From: Azonexus sp.
Lineage (GTDB): Bacteria; Pseudomonadota; Gammaproteobacteria; Burkholderiales; Rhodocyclaceae
Direction: 5' to 3'
Length of the DNA stretch: 64,000 nt
Assembly (NCBI GenBank): GCA_017983755.1
Contig: JAGOAU010000002.1
Coordinates: forward strand, 62,001-126,000
Positions within the stretch are counted from its first letter, which is position 1, and each line of letters opens with the position of its first letter. Shown here piece after piece: positions 29,526 to 38,093 of this stretch. The translations under genes and the position numbers were made by a program. The notes under the pieces are model-generated. The model ran no database searches, was not told the origin of the DNA, and saw only the letters and a list, made by a program, of their open reading frames with translations.

Positions 29526-30380
29526 ATGGCCAGCTCCGTTCACTACCTGCTTGATACCAATGCCGTCCTGCAAGAGCCGGAAGTTCTGGCGGCGGCCCGC
29601 CAGCGCAAGCTGCTCATCCCCAAATCGGTCCTCGCCAAGCTCGCGACGCTGAACCGCGAGCACAGCCGCAAGGTCGTCGGTGCGCTGGTTAACGATGCCA
29701 TCGCGGCAGGCGCCGAAGTCGTCGAGACACCGCCGCACATCCACTGCGAACCCCTGGCCGCTGATCTGGCTGCGCATCGGCTGACGCCGAGTGCGATGGA
29801 AGTCGCCCGCACGGCCATTGGTCTGGCCGAGGGCGGCAAGGCAGTCACCGTCGTCACGCTCGACAAGCCACTCGGTAATTTTCTGGCGACACGCAAGATC
29901 CGCTCGCTGCCTCCTGCGGCTTTTCTCGAAGAAGGGAAATCGGAAACTGCGGATGCCGCCCTGCTGACTTCGGCCAAATCCTACGCCGCCGGGCGCAATC
30001 GCTACCTGGCGATCAATGCGACGGTCGGCGTACTCGGCGCGCTGGGGGCCGGCATCGTCTATTTCAACGCCGCCTACCTGCTGAGCACCATCTCGGTCTG
30101 GGGAACGGCCGTCGTCCTGCCGCTGCTCGGCGTGCTGCTGTTCTGGTATCGCCAGCGCTACCGCCTGTCCTACGGCGTGTTCGAGTTCCTGGTCGGCGTC
30201 ATGATGGCCTACTTCGTTTTCCTGCCGTCGTTCGACTTGAAGACGCTGGGCGTCATCCAGGGCTTGCAGATTCTTGGCGGCCTGTATGTCATGGTGCGCG
30301 GGCTCGACAACGTCGGCCAGGGCATCGAGGAAGGGACAAGGCTGGAAACCCTCTGGAATCGCCTCTTCGAGGAAGAATAG
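29526..30380 (+). CDS. Membrane-anchored PIN-like domain protein, function unknown
   Basis: The ATG at 29526 gives 284 residues. The first 130 resemble a PIN-type nuclease fold: YLLDTNAVLQ at residues 7-16 supplies the typical first Asp, and VVTLDKPLGN near residue 115 could supply the late acidic position. Residues about 155-265 contain four hydrophobic segments, so the protein is probably held in the inner membrane. The frame is open 37 codons further upstream, but that extension has no family-like features. No antitoxin-like gene is next to it. Nuclease activity is not shown by the sequence alone. Confidence 0.6.
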   Translation: MASSVHYLLDTNAVLQEPEVLAAARQRKLLIPKSVLAKLATLNREHSRKVVGALVNDAIAAGAEVVETPPHIHCEPLAADLAAHRLTPSAMEVARTAIGLAEGGKAVTVVTLDKPLGNFLATRKIRSLPPAAFLEEGKSETADAALLTSAKSYAAGRNRYLAINATVGVLGALGAGIVYFNAAYLLSTISVWGTAVVLPLLGVLLFWYRQRYRLSYGVFEFLVGVMMAYFVFLPSFDLKTLGVIQGLQILGGLYVMVRGLDNVGQGIEEGTRLETLWNRLFEEE

Positions 30381-30403
30381 GCCTGGACCGGCGCGACGAG
30401 CCG

Positions 30404-30439
30404 AAAAAAAGCCCGCCGGAGCGATCCGACGGGCTTTTT
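30404..30439. terminator. Bidirectional terminator between convergent genes
   Basis: GCCCGCCGGA and TCCGACGGGC form a 10-bp stem with one mismatch and a GCGA loop, flanked by an A-run and a T-run. It serves the PIN-like gene (plus) and the sox operon end (minus). Confidence 0.88.
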
Positions 30440-30452
30440 GGCTTCGCGGGGT

Positions 30453-31073
30453 TCAATGCGGGAAATACATCTTCGCCTTGTCCAGCTTGTAGGTCCACGG
30501 CAAACCGGCATTCTTCCAGCCGTTGACCGTGCGCTGGCCGGCCTTGGGGCCGTCCTTCGCGGTATCGCCCTCGACGCCCTCGGTGATGCTGTAGACGCGC
30601 GTGAAGCCGGCCATCTGCAAACGATCCTGCGCCTTGGAGCTGCGGTCGCCGGAGCGGCAAATCAGGATCACCGGCGCATCCTTGCCGAGGCCCATTTCCT
30701 TCATGCGGCGCTCGATTTCCGGCACGAAATCCTGGTTCGGTTCGAGCTTGTACATGAAACGCTTGTCGTCCCAGTCGCTCATGATTTCCGGGTGTTCGAC
30801 GAAAGGCACGAGCGCGTCGGCATCGCCCGGCCAGCCGACGTACATGGCTTCGGCCCGGGTACGGACGTCGAAGAAGGCGACCCCTTTCGGGTCCTTTTTC
30901 TTCATGTCATAGGCCTGCTGTGGCGTCAGGTAGAGTGCCAGCTTGCTGCGTTTGACTTCCGGCAGGGCGGCCCAGTCGGTGCTGCCCGGCGCCCAGTCGG
31001 CGGCGTTGGCGAAGGTGGCGGCGAACAACAGGCCGCCCACCAGCAGCGGCTTGCGAAAAACGTTCTTCATCAT
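30453..31073 (-). CDS. Secreted rhodanese-domain protein at the end of the sox operon
   Basis: The 206-residue protein has an N-terminal signal peptide (residues 1-24, ending FANA) and one rhodanese domain. The active-site loop is CRSGDRS with Cys139, expected to carry a persulfide. It starts with ATGATG at 31073, overlapping the soxB stop by 4 bp, so it is the last cistron of the sox operon. A periplasmic sulfurtransferase could handle sulfane sulfur released during thiosulfate oxidation; this role is inferred from position. Confidence 0.88.
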   Translation of the reverse strand: MMKNVFRKPLLVGGLLFAATFANAADWAPGSTDWAALPEVKRSKLALYLTPQQAYDMKKKDPKGVAFFDVRTRAEAMYVGWPGDADALVPFVEHPEIMSDWDDKRFMYKLEPNQDFVPEIERRMKEMGLGKDAPVILICRSGDRSSKAQDRLQMAGFTRVYSITEGVEGDTAKDGPKAGQRTVNGWKNAGLPWTYKLDKAKMYFPH

Positions 31074-32791
31074 GCCATCCCCGGATTGTTGTCGACGCCC
31101 TTTAGCTTCGGCAGGTTGAGGCTGACCGGCTTGACCGTCTTGATGTCGCGCAGGTAGGTGGCGACGACGTCCCAGATCGGCTCGCCGGCGTTCTTCGCCT
31201 CTTCGGAAACCGGCGCCCAGCCGGCGACCTTGTAGGTCTTCGCCGGGTCGATCGGCTGCCCCTTGAGCATCATGTTCTGGATGCGCGCGCCCATCTTGGC
31301 AGTCGGGTCGCAGGTGTATTGCAGGCCGCCGACGCGCACCATGTCGCCGCCCTGCTGGTAATACGGATCGGGGTTGAAGAGGTTGTCGCAGACGTCTTCG
31401 AGCACGGTCTTGATCATCTCGCCGCTCATGTTGGTCACCGTCGTCCACGGATAGGTGATGGCGGTCTGGTCAAGGACGTGCTCCATCAGGATCGGCTGCC
31501 CCGGGAGCAGCGAGGTGCCCCAGCGGAAGCCGGGCGAGAAGGCGATTTCGGCGTCCTTCACTTTCATCAGCGCGTCGAGGATGACCTGGTCGAAGGTGCC
31601 GTTGAAGTTGCCACGACGGAACAGCGTGCCTTCGGTAACCGCCAGCTTTTCGTTGAGCTTCGCCAGGTAGGGCGCACGCGCCTTGTCGATCAGCGCCTGC
31701 ATCGCCTTGTCGGCCGGCAAGAGGTTGGCGAAGACCGGCAGCAGCTTGTAGCGGAAGTCGGCGACCTTGCCGTTCTTCACGTCGAAATCGAGGACGCCGA
31801 GGAACTTGCCGTTGGAGCCGGCGTTGGTGACCAGCGTCTGGCCGCCGGGGTTCTTGACGACGACCGGCGCCGGCACCCCGTCGTGGGTATGGCCGCCCAT
31901 GATGGCGTCGATGCCCTTGACCCGGCTGGCCATCTTGAGGTCGACGTCCATGCCGTTATGCGACAGGACGACGACGACCTGGGCGCCGGCGCTGCGGGCT
32001 TCGTCCACGGTCTTCTGCATGTTGTCTTCCTGGATGCCGAAGCTCCAGTTCGGCGTCTGCCAGCGCGGATTGGCGATCGGCGTGTAAGGGAAGGCCTGGC
32101 CGATGATGGCCACCGGCACGCCATTGATCTTCTTCATCACGAATGGCTTGAACACGGCATCGCCGAAATCGGTGGTCTTGACGTTCTGGGCGACGATGTC
32201 GATCTGGCCGGCAAAATCCTTTTCCTCGATTTCCTTGACCCGCGCTTCGCCGTAAGTCGATTCCCAGTGCAGGGTCATGACATTGACGCCGAGCGCCTTG
32301 CAGGCATCGACCATGTCCTGCGCGTTGCTCCACAGCGCGGTGCCGGAACCCTGCCAGGTGTCGCCGCCATCGAGCAACAGGGCGCCCGGGCGATTGGCCT
32401 TCATGCGCTTGACCAGCGTCGCCAGGTGGGCAAAGCCGCCGACCTTGCCGTAGGTCTCGGCGGCCTTCTCGAAATTGAGGAAGGTGAAGGCGTGCGCGTC
32501 GAGGGTGTCGGGCTTGATGCCGAAGCGCTTGAGGAACGCGTTGCCGACCAGGTGCGGCACCTGGCCGAACTGGTCGCCGAAGCCGAGATTGACGTTCGGC
32601 TCGCGGAAGTAGATCGGCAGCAACTGGGCATGGCAATCGGTGATATGCAGCAGGCTGACGTTGCCGAATTTCGGCAGGTCGTACATCTTCGCCGCGCCTT
32701 TTTCAGCCAGCGCGAAATCACTGTGCAGCGACATGCCGCCGGCGGCGGCGACAGCCATGACCTGGAGAAACTCCCGACGATTCATGCTCAT
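31070..32791 (-). CDS. soxB: Sulfur oxidation protein SoxB (thiosulfohydrolase)
   Basis: The dimanganese enzyme hydrolyses the sulfate group from the SoxY-bound S-sulfonate. From the ATG at 32791 it has 573 residues; two other in-frame ATGs lie close by, but this one has AAGGA with a 6-base spacing. The N-terminus carries a Tat signal (NRREFLQVMAVAAAGG). Metal-binding motifs of the calcineurin-like domain are visible: ITDCHAQ, LLDGGDTWQG, HWESTYGE and GGHTHDG. A C-terminal 5'-nucleotidase domain follows. It lies between soxX and the rhodanese gene. Confidence 0.97.
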   Translation of the reverse strand: MSMNRREFLQVMAVAAAGGMSLHSDFALAEKGAAKMYDLPKFGNVSLLHITDCHAQLLPIYFREPNVNLGFGDQFGQVPHLVGNAFLKRFGIKPDTLDAHAFTFLNFEKAAETYGKVGGFAHLATLVKRMKANRPGALLLDGGDTWQGSGTALWSNAQDMVDACKALGVNVMTLHWESTYGEARVKEIEEKDFAGQIDIVAQNVKTTDFGDAVFKPFVMKKINGVPVAIIGQAFPYTPIANPRWQTPNWSFGIQEDNMQKTVDEARSAGAQVVVVLSHNGMDVDLKMASRVKGIDAIMGGHTHDGVPAPVVVKNPGGQTLVTNAGSNGKFLGVLDFDVKNGKVADFRYKLLPVFANLLPADKAMQALIDKARAPYLAKLNEKLAVTEGTLFRRGNFNGTFDQVILDALMKVKDAEIAFSPGFRWGTSLLPGQPILMEHVLDQTAITYPWTTVTNMSGEMIKTVLEDVCDNLFNPDPYYQQGGDMVRVGGLQYTCDPTAKMGARIQNMMLKGQPIDPAKTYKVAGWAPVSEEAKNAGEPIWDVVATYLRDIKTVKPVSLNLPKLKGVDNNPGMA

Positions 32792-32870
32792 GTTCATTCC
32801 TTGAAATTGAAATTTCGGCGAAGCCGAAAAAATGCCCGGCCAGTTTCCCGGCCGGGCCAATCACGCAAGT

Positions 32871-33524
32871 TCAGTCCTTGTTGACCGGGGATTCCGGATC
32901 CATCAGGAAGGCCACGACGTGGGTGATCTCCTCCGGGGTCAGCCAGTTGTGCAGGCCGAAACGCGGCATGTTGGTGCATGCGTTGAACGCGTTGGAGTTG
33001 TAGATCTTGTCGTAGGCATACTTGACGATATCGTCGGAATTGCCGCGCAGCTTGCCGAAATGGTGCAGGCTGGGGCCGATGGTGCCGTAGGCGACCTCCT
33101 TTGCTGCCAGTTGATGGCAGGCATAGCAGTTGCCGCCGCGCGGCGTCATCGGCGCATCCGGCTGGATGAAGCCGATGTGGCCGCCGCGGCCGTGGGCGGC
33201 GATCTTTTCGCCTTCCTGCCATTTGCCCATCAGCTTGCCGTCGACCGGATAGCGGATGGTCGCCTTTTGCGCCAGTTCGATTTTCTGGCGCACGGCCGCC
33301 GGCGGGTTGTCCTTGTACTGGCCGCACAGCCGCATCGCATCATCCTGTTCGATGCGGCTCATCCAGTATTTCGGGTTGTCCGGGCGGAAGGAATTGCGGA
33401 AGACCTGTTCCGCCTCGGCGGAGACGGGGTTTTTGGCAACGGCCTTGCCCGAAGGGGTTTTTTCCTGGGCCAGCACCGTCTGGGCCAACGCAGCGCACAA
33501 GGCTGCAAACACAATTTTTTTCAT
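32871..33524 (-). CDS. soxX: Sulfur oxidation cytochrome SoxX
   Basis: The 217-residue periplasmic monohaem cytochrome c partners SoxA in linking thiosulfate to SoxY. A signal peptide ends in TVLAQ; the haem site is CYACH and the likely axial methionine is in CTNMPRFG. The start is placed at the second ATG (33524), which has better spacing from GAGGGG than the one at 33530. The protein is longer than minimal SoxX because of an N-terminal region before the haem. The gene follows soxA with a short gap. Confidence 0.94.
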   Translation of the reverse strand: MKKIVFAALCAALAQTVLAQEKTPSGKAVAKNPVSAEAEQVFRNSFRPDNPKYWMSRIEQDDAMRLCGQYKDNPPAAVRQKIELAQKATIRYPVDGKLMGKWQEGEKIAAHGRGGHIGFIQPDAPMTPRGGNCYACHQLAAKEVAYGTIGPSLHHFGKLRGNSDDIVKYAYDKIYNSNAFNACTNMPRFGLHNWLTPEEITHVVAFLMDPESPVNKD

Positions 33525-33534
33525 CGTCATCCCC

Positions 33535-34350
33535 TCAGCGCTTGATGCCCGGCGTTTCCATCACGGTGCCCGTCGCGTTCTTCTGCAGATACACCTGCAA
33601 GGCGACGATGGAATCGGACAGATATTTCGGTTCGGGGAAGCGGGCCTGGCGCATGCAGTCGATCAGGCGGCGCTCCATGGTCCACACCGCCCCCTGTGAT
33701 ACGCGATACGACGGCCAGGTCTTCATCGCCGTTCCGGCGCCTTCCTTGGTCGTCAGGTTGCCGAGTTCCTGCAGGCGGATACGCTTGCCATCCTGACCGT
33801 GGCAGATGGCGCAGGAGAAATCCTGCGGACCGGAGCGGCGGTAAAAGACATACTCGCCGATCTGGTACATCTTCTTCTCTTCCGGATGGGTGGCCGGCAC
33901 ATTGATCGGCATGCCGTTCGACTTGGCGCCGATGAAGGTGACCAGCGCCTCGATGTCGGACTCGGTGCCCGGACGCGAGAACCACTGTTTGGTCACGTCT
34001 TCCTGCTTGAAGCCCTGCAGGGTGACCATGCAATGGACGAGGCGCGACTCGACATCCATCACCTTGCCGGTGTCCTTGAAATAGCGCGGCAACTGGGCGT
34101 ACGCGCCCTCCAGCTTGCCGGGTCCGAGACCGAAGTCGCATTGCTCGAGCGATGCATTTTTCGGACCGCGCTTCTCTGCCCACAACGCTGCGCCCTTGAC
34201 TTCGAGCAGGTCGGCCGGGTTGCCGTCGGCCAGCGCCTCGCGGTATTTCGCCAGTTCGTCGGCGACCTTGCTGTCCTGTGCCACTGCGCTGCCGGCAAAC
34301 GCCGCAACGACAGCCGCACCGACCAGCGTCCTGATAAAACGTTGGATCAT
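33535..34350 (-). CDS. soxA: Sulfur oxidation cytochrome SoxA, apparently single-haem type
   Basis: The 271-residue protein catalyses oxidative coupling of thiosulfate to the SoxY cysteine together with SoxX. A signal peptide ends AVAQ (residue 25). Only one haem motif, CAICH (C180, C183, H184), is seen; the position of the first haem in dihaem SoxA is replaced by isolated Cys71 and Cys107, which could form a disulfide. Cys232 in IDCMRQARFP is the expected active-site cysteine ligand. Length and residues fit the monohaem SoxA subgroup. Confidence 0.95.
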   Translation of the reverse strand: MIQRFIRTLVGAAVVAAFAGSAVAQDSKVADELAKYREALADGNPADLLEVKGAALWAEKRGPKNASLEQCDFGLGPGKLEGAYAQLPRYFKDTGKVMDVESRLVHCMVTLQGFKQEDVTKQWFSRPGTESDIEALVTFIGAKSNGMPINVPATHPEEKKMYQIGEYVFYRRSGPQDFSCAICHGQDGKRIRLQELGNLTTKEGAGTAMKTWPSYRVSQGAVWTMERRLIDCMRQARFPEPKYLSDSIVALQVYLQKNATGTVMETPGIKR

Positions 34351-34380
34351 TTCAACTCCTCCGGGGATTGGAAGCGGCGG

Positions 34381-34415
34381 CTGCGGTCGACGCCGCCTTG
34401 CCGCCGTTTTTCAGC
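34381..34415. repeat. Dispersed GTCGAC-core repeat, copy G (degenerate)
   Basis: CTGCGGTCGACG at 34381-34392 followed by a GCC-rich stretch, GTTTTTCAGCC and the soxZ stop. It lies in the soxZ-soxA spacer inside the sox operon. Read in soxZ sense it matches copies B and C in arrangement. Confidence 0.5.
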
Positions 34416-34417
34416 CA

Positions 34418-34732
34418 TCAGGCAATCGCTGCTTCGTCGGTACGGGTCTCGCCCTTGTTGTCCTTCCAGCTGACAACGATCTTGTCGCCCTTGGCGCCGC
34501 CCTTGAAGCGGAAAGCCAGGTAGGGGTTCTTCGAAACGGCGGTGCCGAACTCGGCGCCGAGGACGACGCGGTCGTTGTGCTTGGCGGTCAGTTCGGTAAT
34601 GAACCAGGCTGGCACGATGGCGCCGGACGCATCCTTGCGCTGGCCGGTTTCCATTTCGTGGCTGATCAGGACTTTCACTTCGGTCACGCCATCCTTGTTG
34701 TTGGCGCGGATCTTCATCGGGTTTGCTGCCAT
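34418..34732 (-). CDS. soxZ: Sulfur carrier complex subunit SoxZ
   Basis: The 104-residue protein has no signal peptide and is exported bound to SoxY. It shows the immunoglobulin-like fold pattern: VTEVKVLISHEMETG, PAWFITELTAKHND and PYLAFRFKGGAKGDKIVVSW. It stabilises and presents the SoxY carrier arm to the other Sox enzymes. It lies 36 bp downstream of soxY. Confidence 0.97.
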   Translation of the reverse strand: MAANPMKIRANNKDGVTEVKVLISHEMETGQRKDASGAIVPAWFITELTAKHNDRVVLGAEFGTAVSKNPYLAFRFKGGAKGDKIVVSWKDNKGETRTDEAAIA

Positions 34733-34768
34733 GTAAATCTCCTTGAATTCTTTGAAAGTCGGGACCGC

Positions 34769-35236
34769 TTAGCCGCCGCAGCCACCCAGGGTGACCTTGA
34801 TCTCTTTCGTAGCCATGAAGAACTTGCCGTCCGACTTGACCAGCGCGTAGACATTGGAGGTCTGGCCCATCTTGACGCGCGTCTGGACGTTGGCTTCGGT
34901 GCCTTCCGGCAGGGTGAAGCTGGCGGCCAGCGCGTTCGGGTTCTTCTCGATCAGGATGGCGACCATCGTGACGTTCGGCAGCGTCGAGCTGACGCCGACC
35001 GGCACGACGGCGCCGTTTTCGGCGATGTCCGGGCCGGTGACCTGGACGTCCTTGCTGTCGGCCGGGCTGCCGGCACCCAGGGCCTTCAGCGTATCGGCCA
35101 TGCTCTTGGCTTCGAAGGCCGCCTTGTTCCAGTCGGCCAGGGCCATGCCCGGCTTGATGAGGCCGGCGGCGGCGAGAATGCCCAGGAGCGCAGCCCCGGA
35201 GCCCGATTTCAGTACGGTACGACGTTGATTGTTCAT
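34769..35236 (-). CDS. soxY: Thiosulfate carrier protein SoxY
   Basis: The 155-residue protein ends in the swinging arm GGCGG, whose cysteine (residue 153) carries the sulfur substrate through the Sox cycle. A Tat signal is present (QRRTVLKSGSGAALLG). Length and C-terminus are as expected for functional SoxY. It precedes soxZ and follows soxD. Confidence 0.98.
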   Translation of the reverse strand: MNNQRRTVLKSGSGAALLGILAAAGLIKPGMALADWNKAAFEAKSMADTLKALGAGSPADSKDVQVTGPDIAENGAVVPVGVSSTLPNVTMVAILIEKNPNALAASFTLPEGTEANVQTRVKMGQTSNVYALVKSDGKFFMATKEIKVTLGGCGG

Positions 35237-35258
35237 GACTTCTCCTCTCAAAAATCGA

Positions 35259-36311
35259 TTACTTGGCACCGGCCATGATCCACTGCACCAGTGTCTTGAT
35301 GTCTGCATCCTGCAAATGCGCGTTCGGCGGCATCGGCACTGAGCCCCAGACGCCCTGGCCGCCGTTCTTGACCTTGGCCACGAGGCGGCTTTCCGCATCC
35401 GGCTGGTCCTTGTAGCGGGCCTGCACCTCGTTGTAGCCGGGGCCGACGATCTTGTTGTTGACGCCGTGACAGGCCATGCAGCCGTTCTTGGTCGCCAGCT
35501 CCAGGGCCGGATTCGCTGCCGCGGCCGCCGGGGCGGCGGCTGCTGCACCGAGCGTCCTGGTGCCGCGTACCGGGCCGAAGGAACGGTTCTGGTCGGCCAG
35601 TTCGCCGTGCGCCGTACGCGCGTAGTCCGGCAGGGTAGAGCCGATCTGGACTTCGCTCTTGCAGTTCTTCATGCACGCCTTGTTGCTGGTGTCCGGCTTG
35701 CCGCCGTTGCCGATGCCACCTTTGGCGGCCGAGGCGCCCGGCCACATGCCGTGGTCGGTGGTCATGCCGTCGCGGTTGGGCAGTATTTTCTGGATATCGG
35801 CGATGTTCTTGTCAGAGAGCACGAAGTCGCTCGGCACCATTTCCGACAGGTTGAGCATGTAGGCGAGGATGGCGTAGACCTCGTCCGGCTTCAGCGACTT
35901 CGGCGCCGTCCACGGCATGGCGCGCTGGATGTAGTCGAATACCGTCGAGATCGTCGCCACCTTGGTGAAGGTCGTGCGCTGCGGCAGTTCGCCGGACGAC
36001 AGGCCCTTGACGCGGCCGGTCTTCATGTCGTCCTTGGTGGTGCCGCCAACCAGCGGCGTGAACACCTCGTTCGACTCGCCGAAGGTGCCGTGGCAGGAGG
36101 CGCATTTTTCCTCGAACAGTTCCTGGCCCTTGTCCACCGAACCCGATCCCTTGGGCAGGCCCTTGAAGTCGGGGCGGACGTCGATGTCCCAGGCCTTCAC
36201 TTCGGCCGGCGTCGCCTGGCGGCCGACGCCCTTGAAGTTGTCGAAGGCGACGGCTGCGGTCGACGCCCCGAAAAGGGCCAAAACGAGAATGGTCTTAGAG
36301 AACCTGAACAT
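35259..36311 (-). CDS. soxD: Sulfur dehydrogenase cytochrome subunit SoxD
   Basis: The 350-residue periplasmic protein has a signal peptide (residues 1-22) and two c-type haem sites: CASCH (70-74) and CMACH (278-282). The haem domains are joined by an Ala/Pro-rich linker (about 255-267). A CMKNC pair (213-217) in the middle is not a haem motif. With SoxC it removes six electrons from the SoxY-bound sulfane sulfur, allowing full oxidation of thiosulfate to sulfate. Its start lies 17 bp inside the end of soxC. Confidence 0.95.
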   Translation of the reverse strand: MFRFSKTILVLALFGASTAAVAFDNFKGVGRQATPAEVKAWDIDVRPDFKGLPKGSGSVDKGQELFEEKCASCHGTFGESNEVFTPLVGGTTKDDMKTGRVKGLSSGELPQRTTFTKVATISTVFDYIQRAMPWTAPKSLKPDEVYAILAYMLNLSEMVPSDFVLSDKNIADIQKILPNRDGMTTDHGMWPGASAAKGGIGNGGKPDTSNKACMKNCKSEVQIGSTLPDYARTAHGELADQNRSFGPVRGTRTLGAAAAAPAAAAANPALELATKNGCMACHGVNNKIVGPGYNEVQARYKDQPDAESRLVAKVKNGGQGVWGSVPMPPNAHLQDADIKTLVQWIMAGAK

Positions 36312-37641
36312 TGCTGACCTCCCCGCTTTCGATGACTTTCCAGGATTGAATTGCGTTGTTGTGATAGATCGACTTGGTGCCGCGCACCTTGCGCAGCTGG
36401 CCGTAGGTCGGCTGGACGAAACCGGTTTCGTCCATCGCCCGCGACTGCAGGATGGCCGGCTTGCCGTCCCACACCCAGTTGATGTTGAAGCGGGTCAGCG
36501 CCTTGTTCTGCACCGGGCCTTCGATGCGCGCGGTCTGCCAGTTGATGCCGCCGTCGAAGGAGACGTCGACCTGCTTGATGCGGCCGCGGCCGGACCAGGC
36601 GATACCGGAGACGTTGTAGAAACCCTTGTCGAGCAGCGTCTGGCCGCCGGAGGGGGTGGTGATGACCGACTTGCATTCCTGGATCGAGCTGTACTGGCGA
36701 TGCAGGCCGTTGGGCAGCAGGTCGATGTAATGCACGGCCTCGTCCTTGGTCGCCCAGGGCTTGTCGCCGACTTCGATGCGGCGCAGCCACTTGACCCAGG
36801 ATACGCCCTGCACGCCCGGCACGACCAGGCGCAGCGGGTAGCCGTTTTCCGGACGCAGCATTTCGCCGTTCTGGCCGTACGCGACCATCACTTCGCCGTT
36901 CTCGACCATTTCCATCGGGATGGTGCGGGTCATCGACGAGCCGTCGGCGCCTTCGGCCAGCACGTAGCGCGCCTTCTTGTAATCGACGCCGCAGTCATCC
37001 AGCAGTGTCTTCAGCGGCACGCCGGTGAATTCGGAGCAGGACAGCATGCCGTGCGTGTATTGCACGGTCGGTACCGCAACGTTGCCCCATTCGAGGCCGG
37101 TATTGGCGCCACACTCGATGAAGTGGATGCGCGATACCGGCGGCAGGCGCATCAGTTCGTCCATGGTGTAGACCTTGGGCTTCTTGAGCAGCGAGTCGTC
37201 GGAACCGTTCACCATCAGGCGGTGGCGCGACGGGTCGATGTCATGCCAGCCCTGGTGATGGCGCTCGAAGTGCAGGCCGGACGGCGTGATGATGCCGAAC
37301 AATCCCTGCAGCGGCGCAAAGGAAACCGAAGCCCCGCCGACGCGCGCCAGGCCCGGCGACTCGCGACGGACCAGCTGGCTCTCGAACTTGGACGGCAAGC
37401 CGTAGGGGCGCATTGCCACCGGCTGGCCGAGGGTCGTCGTCCATTCCGGATTCTGCAGGATGTTGGGGTCGCCGTCGGCGGCGCGGGCCGCCAGCGGTGC
37501 CGCCAGTGCGGCTCCGGCGGCGAGGAAGCTCTTCCTCAGGAAATCTCGCCGCCCTGCGCCAACGGCCTTGATCTGCTCTTCCGACAAAAAATTCTCCGGC
37601 GCGGGCCGCAAACGCCCCGGTTGCTTGACGCTATCCACCAT
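36295..37641 (-). CDS. soxC: Sulfur dehydrogenase molybdenum subunit SoxC
   Basis: The 448-residue protein belongs to the sulfite oxidase family; FIECGANTG contains the cysteine that coordinates molybdenum. A Tat signal is visible (GRRDFLRKSFLAAGAAL) after a roughly 30-residue leader, typical of SoxC. A C-terminal dimerisation domain follows. GGGGAG-like ribosome binding sequence lies 8 bases from the ATG. soxC overlaps soxD and follows soxR by 33 bp. Confidence 0.97.
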   Translation of the reverse strand: MVDSVKQPGRLRPAPENFLSEEQIKAVGAGRRDFLRKSFLAAGAALAAPLAARAADGDPNILQNPEWTTTLGQPVAMRPYGLPSKFESQLVRRESPGLARVGGASVSFAPLQGLFGIITPSGLHFERHHQGWHDIDPSRHRLMVNGSDDSLLKKPKVYTMDELMRLPPVSRIHFIECGANTGLEWGNVAVPTVQYTHGMLSCSEFTGVPLKTLLDDCGVDYKKARYVLAEGADGSSMTRTIPMEMVENGEVMVAYGQNGEMLRPENGYPLRLVVPGVQGVSWVKWLRRIEVGDKPWATKDEAVHYIDLLPNGLHRQYSSIQECKSVITTPSGGQTLLDKGFYNVSGIAWSGRGRIKQVDVSFDGGINWQTARIEGPVQNKALTRFNINWVWDGKPAILQSRAMDETGFVQPTYGQLRKVRGTKSIYHNNAIQSWKVIESGEVSNVQVL

Positions 37642-37674
37642 CGAGATGACTCCCCTCTGACTTGTTTGACCGAT

Positions 37675-38007
37675 TTACCGCAAAGACCTGCCGACAACCC
37701 CCATCTCCTCGCCCAGATCACGGCTGGCTACCGTGATGCTGACGGTCCGGCAGATATCGACGAAATTCGGATCGATGACGCGATAGAACACCGAGCTACC
37801 CTCCCGCCGCCGGTCGACCACCCCGGCCCGGTAGAGGATGTTCAGATGCCGGGAAATGTTGGCCTGCGTCAGGCCGACCTTTTCCACCACTTCATGCACC
37901 GGGCGCTCCTCCCCGCACAGGCAGGAGAGAATGCGCAGTCGCGTCGGATCGGAAAGCAATCCAAAGTAATGCGCCACCCTTTCGAACACCTCGTTTGTCT
38001 CGTCCAT
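37675..38007 (-). CDS. soxR: ArsR-family repressor of the sox genes (SoxR type)
   Basis: The 110-residue winged-helix protein has the ArsR recognition helix region LTQANISRHLNILYRAGVV. Cysteines occur at C29 and C31 (ILSCLCGEE) and C86 (FVDICRTV). ArsR-type sulfur sensors such as SqrR/BigR use a cysteine in the second helix and one in the fifth to sense persulfide, so C31 and C86 are candidates, though spacing differs. It is the first gene of the minus-strand sox operon and faces fccA divergently, ideal for controlling both. Its regulon is inferred. Confidence 0.9.
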   Translation of the reverse strand: MDETNEVFERVAHYFGLLSDPTRLRILSCLCGEERPVHEVVEKVGLTQANISRHLNILYRAGVVDRRREGSSVFYRVIDPNFVDICRTVSITVASRDLGEEMGVVGRSLR

Positions 38008-38034
38008 CGCGTTTTTTGATCTGAGTTAAGAATT

Positions 38035-38063
38035 AATGTATAACTGCGTACTTATATAGTCAA
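38035..38063 (-). promoter_or_regulatory. Likely promoter of the soxR-sox operon
   Basis: On the minus strand TTGACT (38063-38058) and TACATT (38040-38035) are separated by exactly 17 bp, placing the start of transcription about 20 bp before the soxR ATG. Confidence 0.6.
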
Positions 38064-38093
38064 CTACTTATATTGTTGCAATGCAGCATGCAA
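38049..38093. promoter_or_regulatory. Candidate operator region between soxR and fccA
   Basis: TACTTATAT occurs twice as a direct repeat (38049-38057 and 38065-38073), flanking the -35 box. Next to it is a near-perfect inverted repeat, TTGCA-A-TGC-A-GCA-TGCAA (38076-38093). Binding by SoxR is inferred from position only. Confidence 0.45.
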
